Origin: Phytohabitans houttuyneae
GTDB taxonomy: Bacteria; Actinomycetota; Actinomycetes; Mycobacteriales; Micromonosporaceae
Direction: 5' to 3'
Length of the DNA stretch: 64,000 nt
NCBI RefSeq assembly: GCF_011764425.1
Contig: NZ_BLPF01000001.1
Location: forward strand, 4,207,001 to 4,271,000
Shown here: positions 17,980-26,885 of the stretch, one piece after another
How positions within the stretch are numbered: position 1 is the stretch's first letter
Layout: each line of letters opens with the position of its first letter
The notes under the pieces: generated by a model
The model's database searches: none
What the model saw: the letters and a program-made list of their open reading frames with translations, nothing else
What the model was told of the DNA's origin: nothing
Translations under genes and position numbers: made by a program

Positions 17980-18266
17980 GTGTTACCCCGGTCCGGTGAC
18001 GTCCTACACGTGACCCGCGAGGCGAGCGTCCAGTTCGCCGACCCGATGCTCTTCCGGGTGATCCGGGTCCACGACTGGCCGACCTATGACGGCTGGGTCT
18101 GGCTCGATGGCTACGAGCTCAACGGTGGCGGCGAGGCCGTCGAGCGCAGGTCGATCTTCGTAAAGATCAGCGGCCTCCGCACGGTCGGATCCGCACCCGA
18201 CATCCGCCAGCGCAACGCGCGGCACCCGGCCCCCGACCTGCTGGGGTGCCCACCCGCTCGCGCTGA
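17980..18266 (+). CDS. Conserved small actinobacterial protein, C-terminus uncertain
   Basis: Starts at GTG with a GGACAGGAG ribosome binding site. The first 65 residues (MLPRSGDVLHVTREASVQF, then FRVIRVHDWPTYDGWVWLDG and RRSIFVKISGLR) resemble a compact conserved protein I recall from related genomes without an assigned function. The frame as written has no stop and would run into the next gene. A one-base gain near the GGCCCCC stretch (about 18226-18233) would lead to a stop at 18264-18266 and a 95-residue protein. The end given is that inferred one. Confidence 0.5.
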
Positions 18267-18429
18267 CCGGCCCTTCTCGAGCTGGGCGCACTGGTTGCGC
18301 CCAGCTCCAGGCTTTGCCCGCACACGGCCAAGTGTTGATCGTTCGCCGGCCGGTCATCCGTGCGCTCGCCTAAAATCAAGAGCACCCACCGACCCCATCC
18401 GTGACCCGGACCCCGAACCTGGGGACGGC

Positions 18430-19457
18430 ATGACCAGACAGCCGACCGCGCCATCACGCGCACCTCGGCATCCCTACTCGACCCGTGGGCTCAGCCTGCG
18501 CCTACTGCTCCTCGGCGCCATGCTGACGAGCCTCGCCATCGCCATGTCCGGCGGCCAGCCGGTCGGCGCCGCGTCTGACGGGCGCGAGCCGGCCAGCGAT
18601 TCCGCACGGCTCGCGGATGGTGGACCGGCGAGTGCGCCGGGCGGTCCCACGGGTGGATCCGCCGCCGGCGCGGGCAGCGAGCGCGACGGCGAGGGTGGGG
18701 TCGTGCCGGCGGCGAGCGCATCGCCGCTTTCCCCGACCGGTGGTTCCGCCGGTGGTCCGCCGGACGACTGGCATCGCTACAACCATTGGACCGATCCGTC
18801 ATGGCCCGATCCGGGACAGGCGGCCGGCGAGCGGTTCGACCCTGAAGCCCAACGCCCTGGGGCGCTGCCCCACTTCCGGCCCGAACGGCCGGCGGATTCG
18901 GCTGGGAGCAGCCGACCACCCCGACGACCGAGCCGACACCGTCGACCGGCTGGACACCAACTCCTGGCGACCCGACCGACCCGCCTCCGGGTACCCCGAC
19001 CGACGCACCGTCCACAACGGACCCGCCGCCCGACCCGACGACTCCTGACGAGGAGCCCGAGACGCCGGTACCGCCGCCGACCTCGGAGACACCGCCGGGC
19101 ACGAGCGGCGCGCCGGGTACACCCGTGGAGACACCCGGGCAGGGTCAGCCGGACGGCCTGGATGACCCGCGGACCGGGGCGTTGCCGGCGCCGACCACCA
19201 CGGAGCCGTGGCCGCGCGACCCGGTCGCCGCCGGCCCGGACGACGAGGATCTGGGGCTTGGCGAGACGGTCGACGAACCGACGCCGACACCCGAGCCGAG
19301 CCTCACGGGCGGGGCGGCGGCGCCACTGCGGGCTCAGCCGGTGAACCCGGCGCCCGCCGCCGAGTACCGGGAGACGCTTGTCTACTCCGGCCTGGTCGGC
19401 CTCGTGCTCGCCGCGATCGGCCTCACGATGGTCGGCCTGCGACGGCGCCGCTGGTGA
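18430..19457 (+). CDS. Secreted Pro/Thr-rich surface protein with C-terminal membrane anchor, frameshifted as given
   Basis: ATG at 18430 after CTGGGGAC. It has a signal peptide (LRLLLLGAMLTSLAIAMSG), a Gly/Ser/Pro-rich region, a long Thr/Pro/Asp-rich stalk, and a C-terminal helix (LVYSGLVGLVLAAIGLTMVGL) followed by RRRRW, the layout of a wall- or membrane-anchored surface protein. No LAxTG or LPxTG motif is seen. The first half is in one frame and turns into Arg-rich nonsense after about 18890. The stalk and anchor are in another frame beginning GGFGWEQPTTPTT. One missing G near CCGGCGG (18888-18895) explains this and gives 342 residues. Function unknown. Confidence 0.65.
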
Positions 19458-19480
19458 GCGTCGCACAACGGCGCAGCTGG

Positions 19481-20317
19481 TCAGGCGGTCGGAGTCGGCT
19501 CCAGGGTCGGCTCCGGCAGGGTCGGCTCGCCGGGCGTGAGCGGGCTGGCGATCACCAGCGTGACCTCGGTGCCTGACGGCACGGACTCCCCCTCCGCCGG
19601 GTCGGTCTCGATCACGGTGTTCGGCGCCTGCTCCGCGGGCCGGTACACGAGCCGGTAGCTCAGGCCCAGCCGGTCGAGCTCGTCCCGCGCCTGCTCGTCG
19701 GTCAGCCCGACCAGGCGCGGCACCGCCACGTCGGCGGGCGCGGTCGTGGGCGGAGGCGCCGAGCTCGTCTCCGGCGCGGCCGAGGTGGGCGCCGCGGATG
19801 TCCGTGCTGGGGTCGCTGAGGGCGTCGGCGTGGTTGTCGGCTCCACCTTGTTGGCGTTGTAGATCAGCCAGATGCCCGCGATCAGGCCGCCGAGCAGCAG
19901 CAGCGCAACGATGCCCAGCACGATCGGCATCCACCACCGGCCGCCGTCATCGGGCGGAGCCCACTCGGTCGGCGCCGGACCACGCCGGACCGTGGCATCC
20001 CGCGGAGGCACGCCGGCGCGTCCGGACCAGGCAGGCGGCTGGGTGGGTACCTGCGCTGTCTCGTCGGCCGCGGGCAGCTGCCGGGTCTCGTCACCGGCGG
20101 CCGGCATCTGTCGGGTCTCGCCCTGCGCGGCCGGGAGCTGCGCGGTCCGGTCGGGATCCGTGTCGGCCTCGCCACCCGCGGCTTGTTCCTCGGCGTCGTC
20201 GTCCGCGAACGGGTCGAACTCCCGGGTCTGGTCCGGCTCGTCCCTGGGGATGGAGCTGGGACCCGGCCCGTCAGCGGAGTCGGGCGCGGGGCCGTCCGGA
20301 TCGCGGTCGTCGGCCAT
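19481..20317 (-). CDS. Membrane protein with one PASTA domain and Thr-motif ladder
   Basis: A 278-residue protein. It has an acidic disordered N-terminal half, one membrane helix (about 127-148; IVLGIVALLLLGGLIAGIWL), a Thr/Ala/Pro stalk and one extracellular PASTA domain (VPRLVGLTDEQARDELDRLG). Five cytoplasmic motifs T[RA][EQ][hydrophobic] occur at Thr 31, 58, 68, 78 and 87, each with an acidic residue at -1 or -2. I start at ATG 20317, preceded by GGAGAGGAC; an upstream reading to 20395 is less likely. It has no kinase domain. It may be a PASTA sensor phosphorylated by PknA/PknB and read by FHA proteins, which is inference. Confidence 0.75.
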   Translation of the reverse strand: MADDRDPDGPAPDSADGPGPSSIPRDEPDQTREFDPFADDDAEEQAAGGEADTDPDRTAQLPAAQGETRQMPAAGDETRQLPAADETAQVPTQPPAWSGRAGVPPRDATVRRGPAPTEWAPPDDGGRWWMPIVLGIVALLLLGGLIAGIWLIYNANKVEPTTTPTPSATPARTSAAPTSAAPETSSAPPPTTAPADVAVPRLVGLTDEQARDELDRLGLSYRLVYRPAEQAPNTVIETDPAEGESVPSGTEVTLVIASPLTPGEPTLPEPTLEPTPTA

Positions 20318-20430
20318 CACGTCGTCCTCTCCGGCAGGTACGTTCCCGGTGGTCAACTTATCGGGCGATTCGCCCGTGGCCACATCGCCCCGCACGATCT
20401 CGATAGCGGAAGGCGGCTACGCTGCCCGGC

Positions 20431-21594
20431 ATGGCCGTTCGAGGCTGGGGAGGATCGATCGCGACCGCGATCGGCATCGCTGTGGGCGCAAGCGCCGCAC
20501 AGCTCGGTTTGGGCTATGGGCTCGGCATCATCGCTTGGCTGCCGTCGCCCAATGGCGCCAACGAGGCCACCTGGGTGGCCAGCCTGGCATGGGCGACCTG
20601 GATCGCGGCGACGTCGACGGTCATCGGAGCGATCTGCGCCGACCGCATGAGCGCCTCCATAGTGGACAGCCGGGACACCCTGTCCAGCGTGCTCGCCCGG
20701 GGTGCGCTCACAGTGGCGGCTGCGGTCGGCGCCCTGGCGACGGTGGCACTCGTCGCCGTGCCGGCCCGCGAGGCCGCCCGGGCGGACACGTTCACGCCGC
20801 AGACCATAGCCGCGGGGTACGCCGCGATCGGCGTGATCGTGGGCCTGCTCGTGGCGCTGTGGGCGGTGGGCTCCCGAGCCGTCGCGGCCAACGTCATCGC
20901 CACGGCGAGCTGGCTGTGGCTGCTGGCCGTGATCGCCGTGATCGACGGGGTCGCCACCGGACGCGGGCTCGCCTCCGCCCAGCTGGGCGTCTGGCAGATC
21001 ACCTCGGACGCCGACCGCTTCTGGTTCCGCAACATCTACCTGCCCGGCGCGGCCCTCACCCTCGGCTCGGCGCTGGTCATCGGCGCGCTCGCGGCGTGGC
21101 CGGCGGCAAAGCGGCTCGACGGCCGGGTGGGCACCGCGGTGTCCGGCGGTGTCGGTCCACTGCTCGTCGCCGCGGCGTACTTCCTGGCCGCCCCGACGCT
21201 TGTCGGCATCCGTGCGGAGCAGCTCTCCGCGCACCTGCTCGCGCCGTACGCGGTGATCGCCGGCCTCGCCGGATCCGTCCTGGTGACGGCGATCAGCCAG
21301 CGCCGCGAAGCACGCCAGAAAGAAGAGATGGCGCTGCTGCAGTGGCCCGACGAGCCCTCGCGGGAGCCGGACGCCGAGCCGGAGACCGACCTTGAGCGCG
21401 TGCCGGTGCCGGCACAGCCGGGCAGCGGTGGGGCAGACCTGGAAGACGACGCGTACGCGCCGGCCCGTGCCTACGTGTCCGACTCAGCGCCGGACACCGA
21501 ACCGGCGGCGAGCGAGCCGGCTCGTGGCCAGGCGTCCGTCGCCGCCCCGCTCTGGCCCGAGCCGGAGAAGAAGAAGCCCAGGCGCCGCGGCTAG
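20431..21594 (+). CDS. Multi-pass integral membrane protein, unknown function
   Basis: A 387-residue protein starting MAVRGWGGSIATAIGIAVG, divergent from the PASTA gene. The first 290 residues form roughly eight hydrophobic helices. The last 100 residues are charged, Glu/Pro-rich and end in KKKPRRRG, probably a cytoplasmic tail. I recognise no transporter signature. Its 3' end overlaps the convergent TetR gene by 4 bp. Confidence 0.7.
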   Translation: MAVRGWGGSIATAIGIAVGASAAQLGLGYGLGIIAWLPSPNGANEATWVASLAWATWIAATSTVIGAICADRMSASIVDSRDTLSSVLARGALTVAAAVGALATVALVAVPAREAARADTFTPQTIAAGYAAIGVIVGLLVALWAVGSRAVAANVIATASWLWLLAVIAVIDGVATGRGLASAQLGVWQITSDADRFWFRNIYLPGAALTLGSALVIGALAAWPAAKRLDGRVGTAVSGGVGPLLVAAAYFLAAPTLVGIRAEQLSAHLLAPYAVIAGLAGSVLVTAISQRREARQKEEMALLQWPDEPSREPDAEPETDLERVPVPAQPGSGGADLEDDAYAPARAYVSDSAPDTEPAASEPARGQASVAAPLWPEPEKKKPRRRG

Positions 21595-22223
21595 CGCGCG
21601 GCCGGGTAGTTGATGCCGGCCTCCAGCAGCGCGAACGCGCGGTCGGCCAGGTCGGAGACCTTTTCGTCGGGCTCGGTCTCCCGCCAGGCACGGACGGCGA
21701 CCTGCAGTGCCGCGCTGGCGACCGAGGCCACGAGCTTGGGCCGCGGGTCGCGCACCGGGTCGACGCCCATCCGGGTGGCCACCCGGCGGGACAGCTCGTC
21801 GAGCTGCTCGGTGCACATCTCCAGGCTCCGGGCCATCACGGCCGGGCTGTCCTGCACGAGCTGCATCACACACGCGAACTGGGTCGCGTCGGTCTCGCCA
21901 TCCTCGTAGGTCCGGAGGACCTCGACGCACGCCCGGCGCAACGCCGTGAGCACCGGCTCCTCGGCGGGGCGGGCTTCAAGCGCCGTGTAGACGTCGAGAA
22001 ACTGCTGCAGCTGCAGCGACGTGGCGACGTCTTCCTTCGACCCGAAGTAGCGGAAGAACGTGCGCGAAGACACCTCGACCGCATCGGCGATCTCGTCGAC
22101 GGTCGTCGCCTCGAAGCCCTTGGTGTTGAAGAGCTCAAAGGCCGCGTCAATGAGAGCCTCGCGGGTGCGCTGCTTCTTGCGCTCCCGCAGGCTCGTGCCA
22201 TCCACGGTCGTAGTCGGCGACAT
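21591..22223 (-). CDS. TetR-family repressor of the adjacent MFS pump
   Basis: A 210-residue regulator with an N-terminal TetR helix-turn-helix (about 15-60; RTREALIDAAFELFNTKGFE, then TVDEIADAVEVSSRTFFRYF) and a C-terminal ligand-binding domain. ATG at 22223 is chosen because the HTH begins just after it; an upstream extension covers the promoter region. It is divergent from the MFS gene, the standard arrangement for drug-responsive repressors. A palindrome in the shared promoter is the likely operator. Confidence 0.9.
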   Translation of the reverse strand: MSPTTTVDGTSLRERKKQRTREALIDAAFELFNTKGFEATTVDEIADAVEVSSRTFFRYFGSKEDVATSLQLQQFLDVYTALEARPAEEPVLTALRRACVEVLRTYEDGETDATQFACVMQLVQDSPAVMARSLEMCTEQLDELSRRVATRMGVDPVRDPRPKLVASVASAALQVAVRAWRETEPDEKVSDLADRAFALLEAGINYPAAR

Positions 22224-22299
22224 GCGGAAAGTATACGGGCAGTGTCCAGCTCCGACTTTATTCCCGGCATGACAGTAGTCACTATCAGACGTAAGTCGG

Positions 22300-22336
22300 T
22301 TGACGACATCTGTCATGCGCTGACAGATTCGCTGTC
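22300..22336 (+). promoter_or_regulatory. MFS promoter with palindromic TetR-type operator
   Basis: TTGACG (22300-22305) fits a -35 box. An inverted repeat ATCTGTCA (22308-22315), 5-bp spacer, TGACAGAT (22321-22328) sits between it and the expected -10 region. Transcription would begin about at the MFS ATG (22337), so the mRNA may be leaderless. Confidence 0.65.
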
Positions 22337-23935
22337 ATGTCACAGGCAACCCTGACCCGGCCCACGGGGCCGAACACCGACTTATGGCGGCCCAGCCGCC
22401 GCGGCCATGGTCACCCCTGGCTGACCTTGCTGGCCGTAGCCCTCGGCGTGATGGTCGTGGGTCTCGACGCGACGGTCGTGGCCATCGCCAACCCGGCGAT
22501 CGCGCGTGACCTCGGCGCCAACTTCGCCCAGCTCCAGTGGGTCACCAACGGCTACCTCCTCGCCCTCGCGGTCTCGCTGATCGTGGCCGGGCGCCTCGCC
22601 GACCGGTTCGGCCGCAAGACCGTCTTCCTCGTGGGCGTCGCCGGCTTCGCGGTCGCCTCGGTGGCGGTCGGCCTCTCCGGCTCGATCGAGATGGTGATCT
22701 TCTGGCGGGTGGTGCAGGGCTTCGCCGGCGCACTCCTCCAGCCGGCCAGCCTCGCGATCCTCCGCAACACGTTCCCCGCCGAGAAGCTCAACATGGCGAT
22801 CGGCATCTGGGCCGGCACCTCCGGCCTGGCCATCGCCAGCGGCCCCATCGTGGCCGGGCTGCTTGTCGAAAACGCGAGCTGGGAGTGGGTCTTCTTCCTC
22901 AACGGCCCGGTCGCCGCGGTGGCGATCCTGCTCGGCCTGTGGGTGGTGCGCCAGTCGCGGGATCCGAACGCCGCGGGGTCGTTCGACCTGCCCGGCGTCG
23001 GGTTGCTCTCCGCGGCCCTGTTCAGCTTGGTCTGGGGCCTGATCAAGGCGCAGGAGTACGGATTCGGCGACATCGTGCCGCTCGGCTTCTTCGCCGGCGC
23101 CGCGGTGCTCGGCACGGCGTTCATCGTGCGCGAGCGCACCGCACGCCACCCGCTGATGCAGCTGAGCCTCTTCCGCAACCGCTCGTTCTCGGCCGGCGCG
23201 GTACTGGCCATGCTCGGCTTCTTCGCCCTCTTCGGCGCCTTCTTCTTCCTGACCCTGTACCTGCAGCAGGTACACGGCATGAGCCCGGTCGACGCGGGCG
23301 TCCGGCTGCTGCCGATGACCGCGACGTTCATCGTGGCGTCGCCGGTGGCGGGCGCGCTAACCGCCCGGTTCGGCCCGCGCCCGCCGCTCGTGGGCGGGAT
23401 GCTGCTGACCGCGGTCGCGCTCTTCGCGCTCTCCCGGATGTCCGTACAGGCCGACTACCTCTCGATGTGGCCGTGGTTCGTCGTGATCGGCTTCGGCTTC
23501 GGCTTCGTGCTGGTCGGCAGCACCGAGGCCATCGTCGGCAACGCGCCGGTGCAGCTGGCCGGACTCGCCGGCGGGATCCAGCAGACGGCCGCCCAGCTCG
23601 GCGGCGTGCTCGGCACGACGGTGTTCGGCACGATCCTGGCCACCCGGGTCGGCGACGTGCTGCTGGAGAAGCTGACCGGCGCCGGGGTGCCGGCCGAGAT
23701 GGCGCCCGGCTTCGCGGCGGCCGAGGACTACGTGGCGCAGGGCGTCGCACCGGTACCGCCGGGCGCGCCGCAGCCGCTGGCCGACGCGATCACAACCGGC
23801 AGCCACCTCGCGTTCATGACGGGCTTCCAGACGGCGCTGACCGTGGGAGCGGCGATCGCGTTGATCGCGGCCTTCGCGGCGCTGCTGGTGCGGCGCGGGG
23901 AGAACACCACCGCCGGAGCCCACGCAGGCGTCTGA
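22337..23935 (+). CDS. MFS drug efflux transporter, DHA2 (EmrB/QacA) type
   Basis: A 532-residue proton-driven exporter with about 14 membrane helices. Visible motifs: GLDATVVAIANPAIARDL in helix 1 (DHA2-type), GRLADRFGRK (motif A) in the loop after helix 2, and GTSGLAIASGPIVAGLL (motif C, antiporter) in helix 5. The start is directly downstream of the promoter without a clear ribosome binding site. Paired with the divergent TetR gene, it is likely induced by a toxic substrate; the substrate is unknown. Confidence 0.92.
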   Translation: MSQATLTRPTGPNTDLWRPSRRGHGHPWLTLLAVALGVMVVGLDATVVAIANPAIARDLGANFAQLQWVTNGYLLALAVSLIVAGRLADRFGRKTVFLVGVAGFAVASVAVGLSGSIEMVIFWRVVQGFAGALLQPASLAILRNTFPAEKLNMAIGIWAGTSGLAIASGPIVAGLLVENASWEWVFFLNGPVAAVAILLGLWVVRQSRDPNAAGSFDLPGVGLLSAALFSLVWGLIKAQEYGFGDIVPLGFFAGAAVLGTAFIVRERTARHPLMQLSLFRNRSFSAGAVLAMLGFFALFGAFFFLTLYLQQVHGMSPVDAGVRLLPMTATFIVASPVAGALTARFGPRPPLVGGMLLTAVALFALSRMSVQADYLSMWPWFVVIGFGFGFVLVGSTEAIVGNAPVQLAGLAGGIQQTAAQLGGVLGTTVFGTILATRVGDVLLEKLTGAGVPAEMAPGFAAAEDYVAQGVAPVPPGAPQPLADAITTGSHLAFMTGFQTALTVGAAIALIAAFAALLVRRGENTTAGAHAGV

Positions 23936-23951
23936 ACAACCCTCCCCAGAT

Positions 23952-23982
23952 CGGGGCGCTCCGCGGGCGGCGGGGCGCCCCG
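23952..23982. terminator. Hairpin between convergent MFS and GCS2 genes
   Basis: CGGGGCGC (23952-23959) pairs with GCGCCCCG (23975-23982), followed by TCATTTG on the plus strand. Confidence 0.6.
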
Positions 23983-23994
23983 GTCATTTGCTCC

Positions 23995-25473
23995 CTACTC
24001 GACGGGCCAGGTGTGTACCGGCTCGTTGGTGCGCTGGAACCGCCCGTATCGCTGGAGCATGTCGTGCAGCGCGTCGCTGCGGTCGAGGTCGCGGCGACGC
24101 TGGGCGGCGGCCACCGCTTCGGTCTGCCACACGGCGCCGTTGCGCTGCAGCAGGCAGCGCTGCTCGATGATGCCGAGCAGCCGGTCACGGATCGCCGGCC
24201 TGACGCCGAACCGGTCGAGCCCCGCGTATGCCTTGGGCAGCAACGACTCCAGCACCAGCTCGGTGACCCGGATCTCGCCGACGCGTGGCCAGTGGACGGT
24301 GGCCTCGATCCCGCGGCGGGCGGCGGCGTGGAAGTTTTCCTCGGCCGCGCTGAACGTGAGCTGCGACCAGATCGGCCGGTCCGCCTCGGCAAGCTCCCGC
24401 GTCAGTCCAAAGTAGAACGCCGCGTTGGCGAGCATGTCCACGACGGTGGGACCGGCCGGCAGCACGCGGTTTTCCACGCGGAGGTGGGGACGGCCGTTCA
24501 TGACGTCGTACACCGGGCGGTTCCACCGGTAGACCGTGCCGTTGTGCAGGCGCAGCTCACCGAGGTGCGGTACGCCGCCGGCGTGCAGCACCTCGACCGG
24601 GTCCTCGTCGTCGCAGATCGGCAGCAGTGGCGAGAAGTAGCGCACGTTTTCCTCGAACAGGTCGAAGATCGACGTGATCCACCGCTCGCCGAACCACACC
24701 CGCGGGCGTACCCCCTGGGCCTTCAGCTCGTCCGGACGGGTGTCGGTGGCCTGTTCGAAAAGCGCGATGCGGGTCTCCGCCCACAGCCGCTTGCCATACA
24801 GGAAGGGGGAGTTCGCCCCCACAGCGACCTGGATGGCTGAGATCGCCTGCGAGGCGTTCCAGTAGTTGGCGAAGCTCTCCGGCGAGACCTGGAGGTGAAA
24901 CTGGACACTCGTACACGCGGCTTCGGGCGCGATCGAGTCGGTGTACGTCTGCAGCCGCTCGACGCCCCGGATGTCCAGCTCGATGTCTTCGCCCCGGGCG
25001 GCCACGATCTGCTCGTTCAGCACCCGGTACCGATCGTTCGTCGAGATGTTGTCGAGGACCAGGTGGCGAGGGGTCAGCGTGGGCAGTATCCCGATCAGGA
25101 TGATCGTGGAGTCCGCCTTCACCGCGCGGTGCTCCGCCCGGCCGAGGCTGGCCTGGAGGTCTTCCTCGTAGTCGGCGAAGCCTTCGTTTTCGATGAGGCG
25201 CGGCCGCGCGTTCAGCTCGAGGTTGAACTGGCCGAGCTCGGTCTGGAACGTCGGGTCGGCCAGGTTGGCCAGGATCTCCGCATTGCGCATCGCCGGCTCG
25301 GCTTCGCTGTCGACCAGATTTAGCTCGATCTCCAGGCCGGTCGTGGGACGCTCGGCGTCGAATCCGAAGTCGTCGAGCATCAGCGCGAAGACGTCCAGGC
25401 ACCGGCGCACTTTCTGCCGGTACCGGGCGCGATCCTCCCGGGAGAACGCACCCTGCGAGACGTCCTTCCCCAT
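23995..25473 (-). CDS. GCS2-family carboxylate-amine ligase (glutamate-cysteine ligase-like)
   Basis: A 492-residue ATP-dependent ligase of the GCS2 family. Family-like stretches are TTGLEIELNLVD near the N-terminus, ELGQFNLELNARP, QFHLQVSPESFANYWNASQ and LRVENRVLPAGPTVVDM. ATG at 25473 is chosen for its GGGAGGGG ribosome binding site and because homology starts soon after. Actinobacteria use such enzymes in gamma-glutamylcysteine formation (ergothioneine EgtA) or on unknown amino-acid pairs. No egt neighbours are present, so the substrate is open. Confidence 0.8.
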   Translation of the reverse strand: MGKDVSQGAFSREDRARYRQKVRRCLDVFALMLDDFGFDAERPTTGLEIELNLVDSEAEPAMRNAEILANLADPTFQTELGQFNLELNARPRLIENEGFADYEEDLQASLGRAEHRAVKADSTIILIGILPTLTPRHLVLDNISTNDRYRVLNEQIVAARGEDIELDIRGVERLQTYTDSIAPEAACTSVQFHLQVSPESFANYWNASQAISAIQVAVGANSPFLYGKRLWAETRIALFEQATDTRPDELKAQGVRPRVWFGERWITSIFDLFEENVRYFSPLLPICDDEDPVEVLHAGGVPHLGELRLHNGTVYRWNRPVYDVMNGRPHLRVENRVLPAGPTVVDMLANAAFYFGLTRELAEADRPIWSQLTFSAAEENFHAAARRGIEATVHWPRVGEIRVTELVLESLLPKAYAGLDRFGVRPAIRDRLLGIIEQRCLLQRNGAVWQTEAVAAAQRRRDLDRSDALHDMLQRYGRFQRTNEPVHTWPVE

Positions 25474-25644
25474 ATGGCCCCTCCCGGCGCGCACGGCGAT
25501 ACGGGCGCCGTCGCAAAGCCTCGTTGCCCCCACCGGCGCGGTGACCTTCACGTTAGGAGCGCGATCGCCGTCTGGGCTAGGGACAAAACAGGCACTTATC
25601 ACCGGTCGTGAGCATGGGAGCGCGCTTAGTCCACCTAAGCAATA

Positions 25645-25678
25645 TGCCTCGGTAGCCGCGAAACCGGCCACCGAGGCA
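25645..25678 (-). terminator. Terminator hairpin downstream of the YceI gene
   Basis: TGCCTCGGT (25645-25653) pairs with ACCGAGGCA (25670-25678), with further pairing inside the loop. A separate short palindrome GCTTAGTCCACCTAAGC lies next to it (25624-25640). Confidence 0.55.
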
Positions 25679-25713
25679 CATTCTGGACAAGCCTATGGCT
25701 CCAGCCCGCCGTC

Positions 25714-26289
25714 TTACTGGCGGATGGCCTCGCCCTCAAGCTCGATCTTGATCTTCTTGCCGACCATGACGCCGCCGGTCTCCAGGGCAACGTTCCAGGT
25801 CAGGCCGAACTCTTCGCGGTCGATCTCGGTGCTGGCGCTGAAGCCGAAGATCTCAAAGCCGTACGGGCTGCGGCCGACGCCCTCGAACTCGACCTTCAGC
25901 TCGACCGGGCGGGTGACGTCCTTGATCGTGAGGTCACCGGCGAGAACGAACTCGCTGCCGCTGTGCGACTTCACCCCGGTGCTGCGGAACTCCAGGGTCG
26001 GGTACTTCTCGGCCTCCAGGAAGTCGCCGCTGCGCAGGTGGTTGTCCCGGTCCTTCTGACCGGTGGTGATGCTGGCGGCCTGGATGGTCGCCACGACGGA
26101 CGACTGCAGCGGGTCCTCGGCGACGGTGATCGTGGCGCTCGCCTCTTCGAACACACCGCGCACCTTGCTCACCATCATGTGGCGAGCGCTGAAGCCGACC
26201 ACCTTGTGGGCCTGGTCGAGCTCGTAGGTGCCAGGCGCGGGGATCGTCAGGCCCTCGAACTGCCGCGTAACTGGCGATGTGTCGGTCAT
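25714..26289 (-). CDS. YceI family protein
   Basis: A 191-residue lipocalin-like beta-barrel protein of the YceI family, thought to bind isoprenoid lipids such as polyprenyl chains. It starts with a polar leader, then TYELDQAHKVVGFSARHMMVSKVRG, a family hallmark, and shows GDLTIKDVTRPVEL and GFSASTEIDREEFGL. There is no signal peptide, so it is cytoplasmic, unlike E. coli YceI. CTGGAGGAG precedes the ATG. It is divergent from a MarR regulator with a palindrome between them, suggesting MarR control. Confidence 0.92.
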   Translation of the reverse strand: MTDTSPVTRQFEGLTIPAPGTYELDQAHKVVGFSARHMMVSKVRGVFEEASATITVAEDPLQSSVVATIQAASITTGQKDRDNHLRSGDFLEAEKYPTLEFRSTGVKSHSGSEFVLAGDLTIKDVTRPVELKVEFEGVGRSPYGFEIFGFSASTEIDREEFGLTWNVALETGGVMVGKKIKIELEGEAIRQ

Positions 26290-26326
26290 GGGATACTCCT
26301 CCAGGAGATTCTTGACGGTTCTACCT

Positions 26327-26338
26327 TTGCCTAAGCAA
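26327..26338. promoter_or_regulatory. MarR-type operator candidate
   Basis: TTGCCTAAGCAA, with perfect TTGC/GCAA arms, lies between the divergent yceI and marR genes. It differs by one base from TTGCCNNGGCAA, the E. coli marO half-site pattern. Confidence 0.6.
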
Positions 26339-26387
26339 CTATACGCACGGCAATATTCCGCGTGTCAAGGGGTGCTAGGCTGTACAC

Positions 26388-26885
26388 GTGTCCGATGACC
26401 TCCTTGACGACCCGCGGCTGACCGCCGCCGGGCTGTTCTTCGAGGTGCACACGGGGCTCAACGCCCGGTTTGCCGCGCAGCTTTGTGAGCACGGCCTCTC
26501 GCCGGTCGAGTTCGAGGTCCTCATGCGCCTCGCCCGCTCTCCGGGCCACCAGCTCCGGATGACCGACCTAGCCTCTCAGACGTCACTGTCGACCAGCGGT
26601 GTCACGCGTGTCGTCGACCGGATGGAGCGCGACAGATACATCACGCGGCGCGCCTGCCCGTCCGACCGGCGCAGCTCGTATGCCGTGATCACGCAGAGCG
26701 GCCTGACCAAGCTCGAAGAGATCCTTCCCGAGCACCTTGCGCTGATCGAGCAGTGGTTCACCGGCCGCTTGCCGGCCGACCAGCTCGCCACCTTCCTCGA
26801 CGCGCTGCGCACGATTCGTGACGCGGTCAACCCCGGCGCGACGGCCGGCTCGACGCCATCCGAGCGCGTCGTGGTCGAGGTGTGA
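26388..26885 (+). CDS. MarR-family transcriptional regulator
   Basis: A 165-residue winged-helix regulator starting at GTG. The DNA-binding core is visible: EFEVLMRLARSPGHQLRMTD, then TSLSTSGVTRVVDRMERD (recognition helix) and the wing RRACPSDRRSSYAVIT. It is divergent from yceI and probably represses both genes, releasing DNA on ligand or oxidant binding. No Cys pair indicates OhrR-type peroxide sensing. Confidence 0.92.
   Translation: MSDDLLDDPRLTAAGLFFEVHTGLNARFAAQLCEHGLSPVEFEVLMRLARSPGHQLRMTDLASQTSLSTSGVTRVVDRMERDRYITRRACPSDRRSSYAVITQSGLTKLEEILPEHLALIEQWFTGRLPADQLATFLDALRTIRDAVNPGATAGSTPSERVVVEV

Noticed and set aside
17980-19344. One 454-residue protein
   Set aside because: It joins a conserved soluble domain, a start with its own ribosome binding site and signal peptide at 18430, and Arg-rich nonsense at the end. 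Two genes with frameshifts explain it better.
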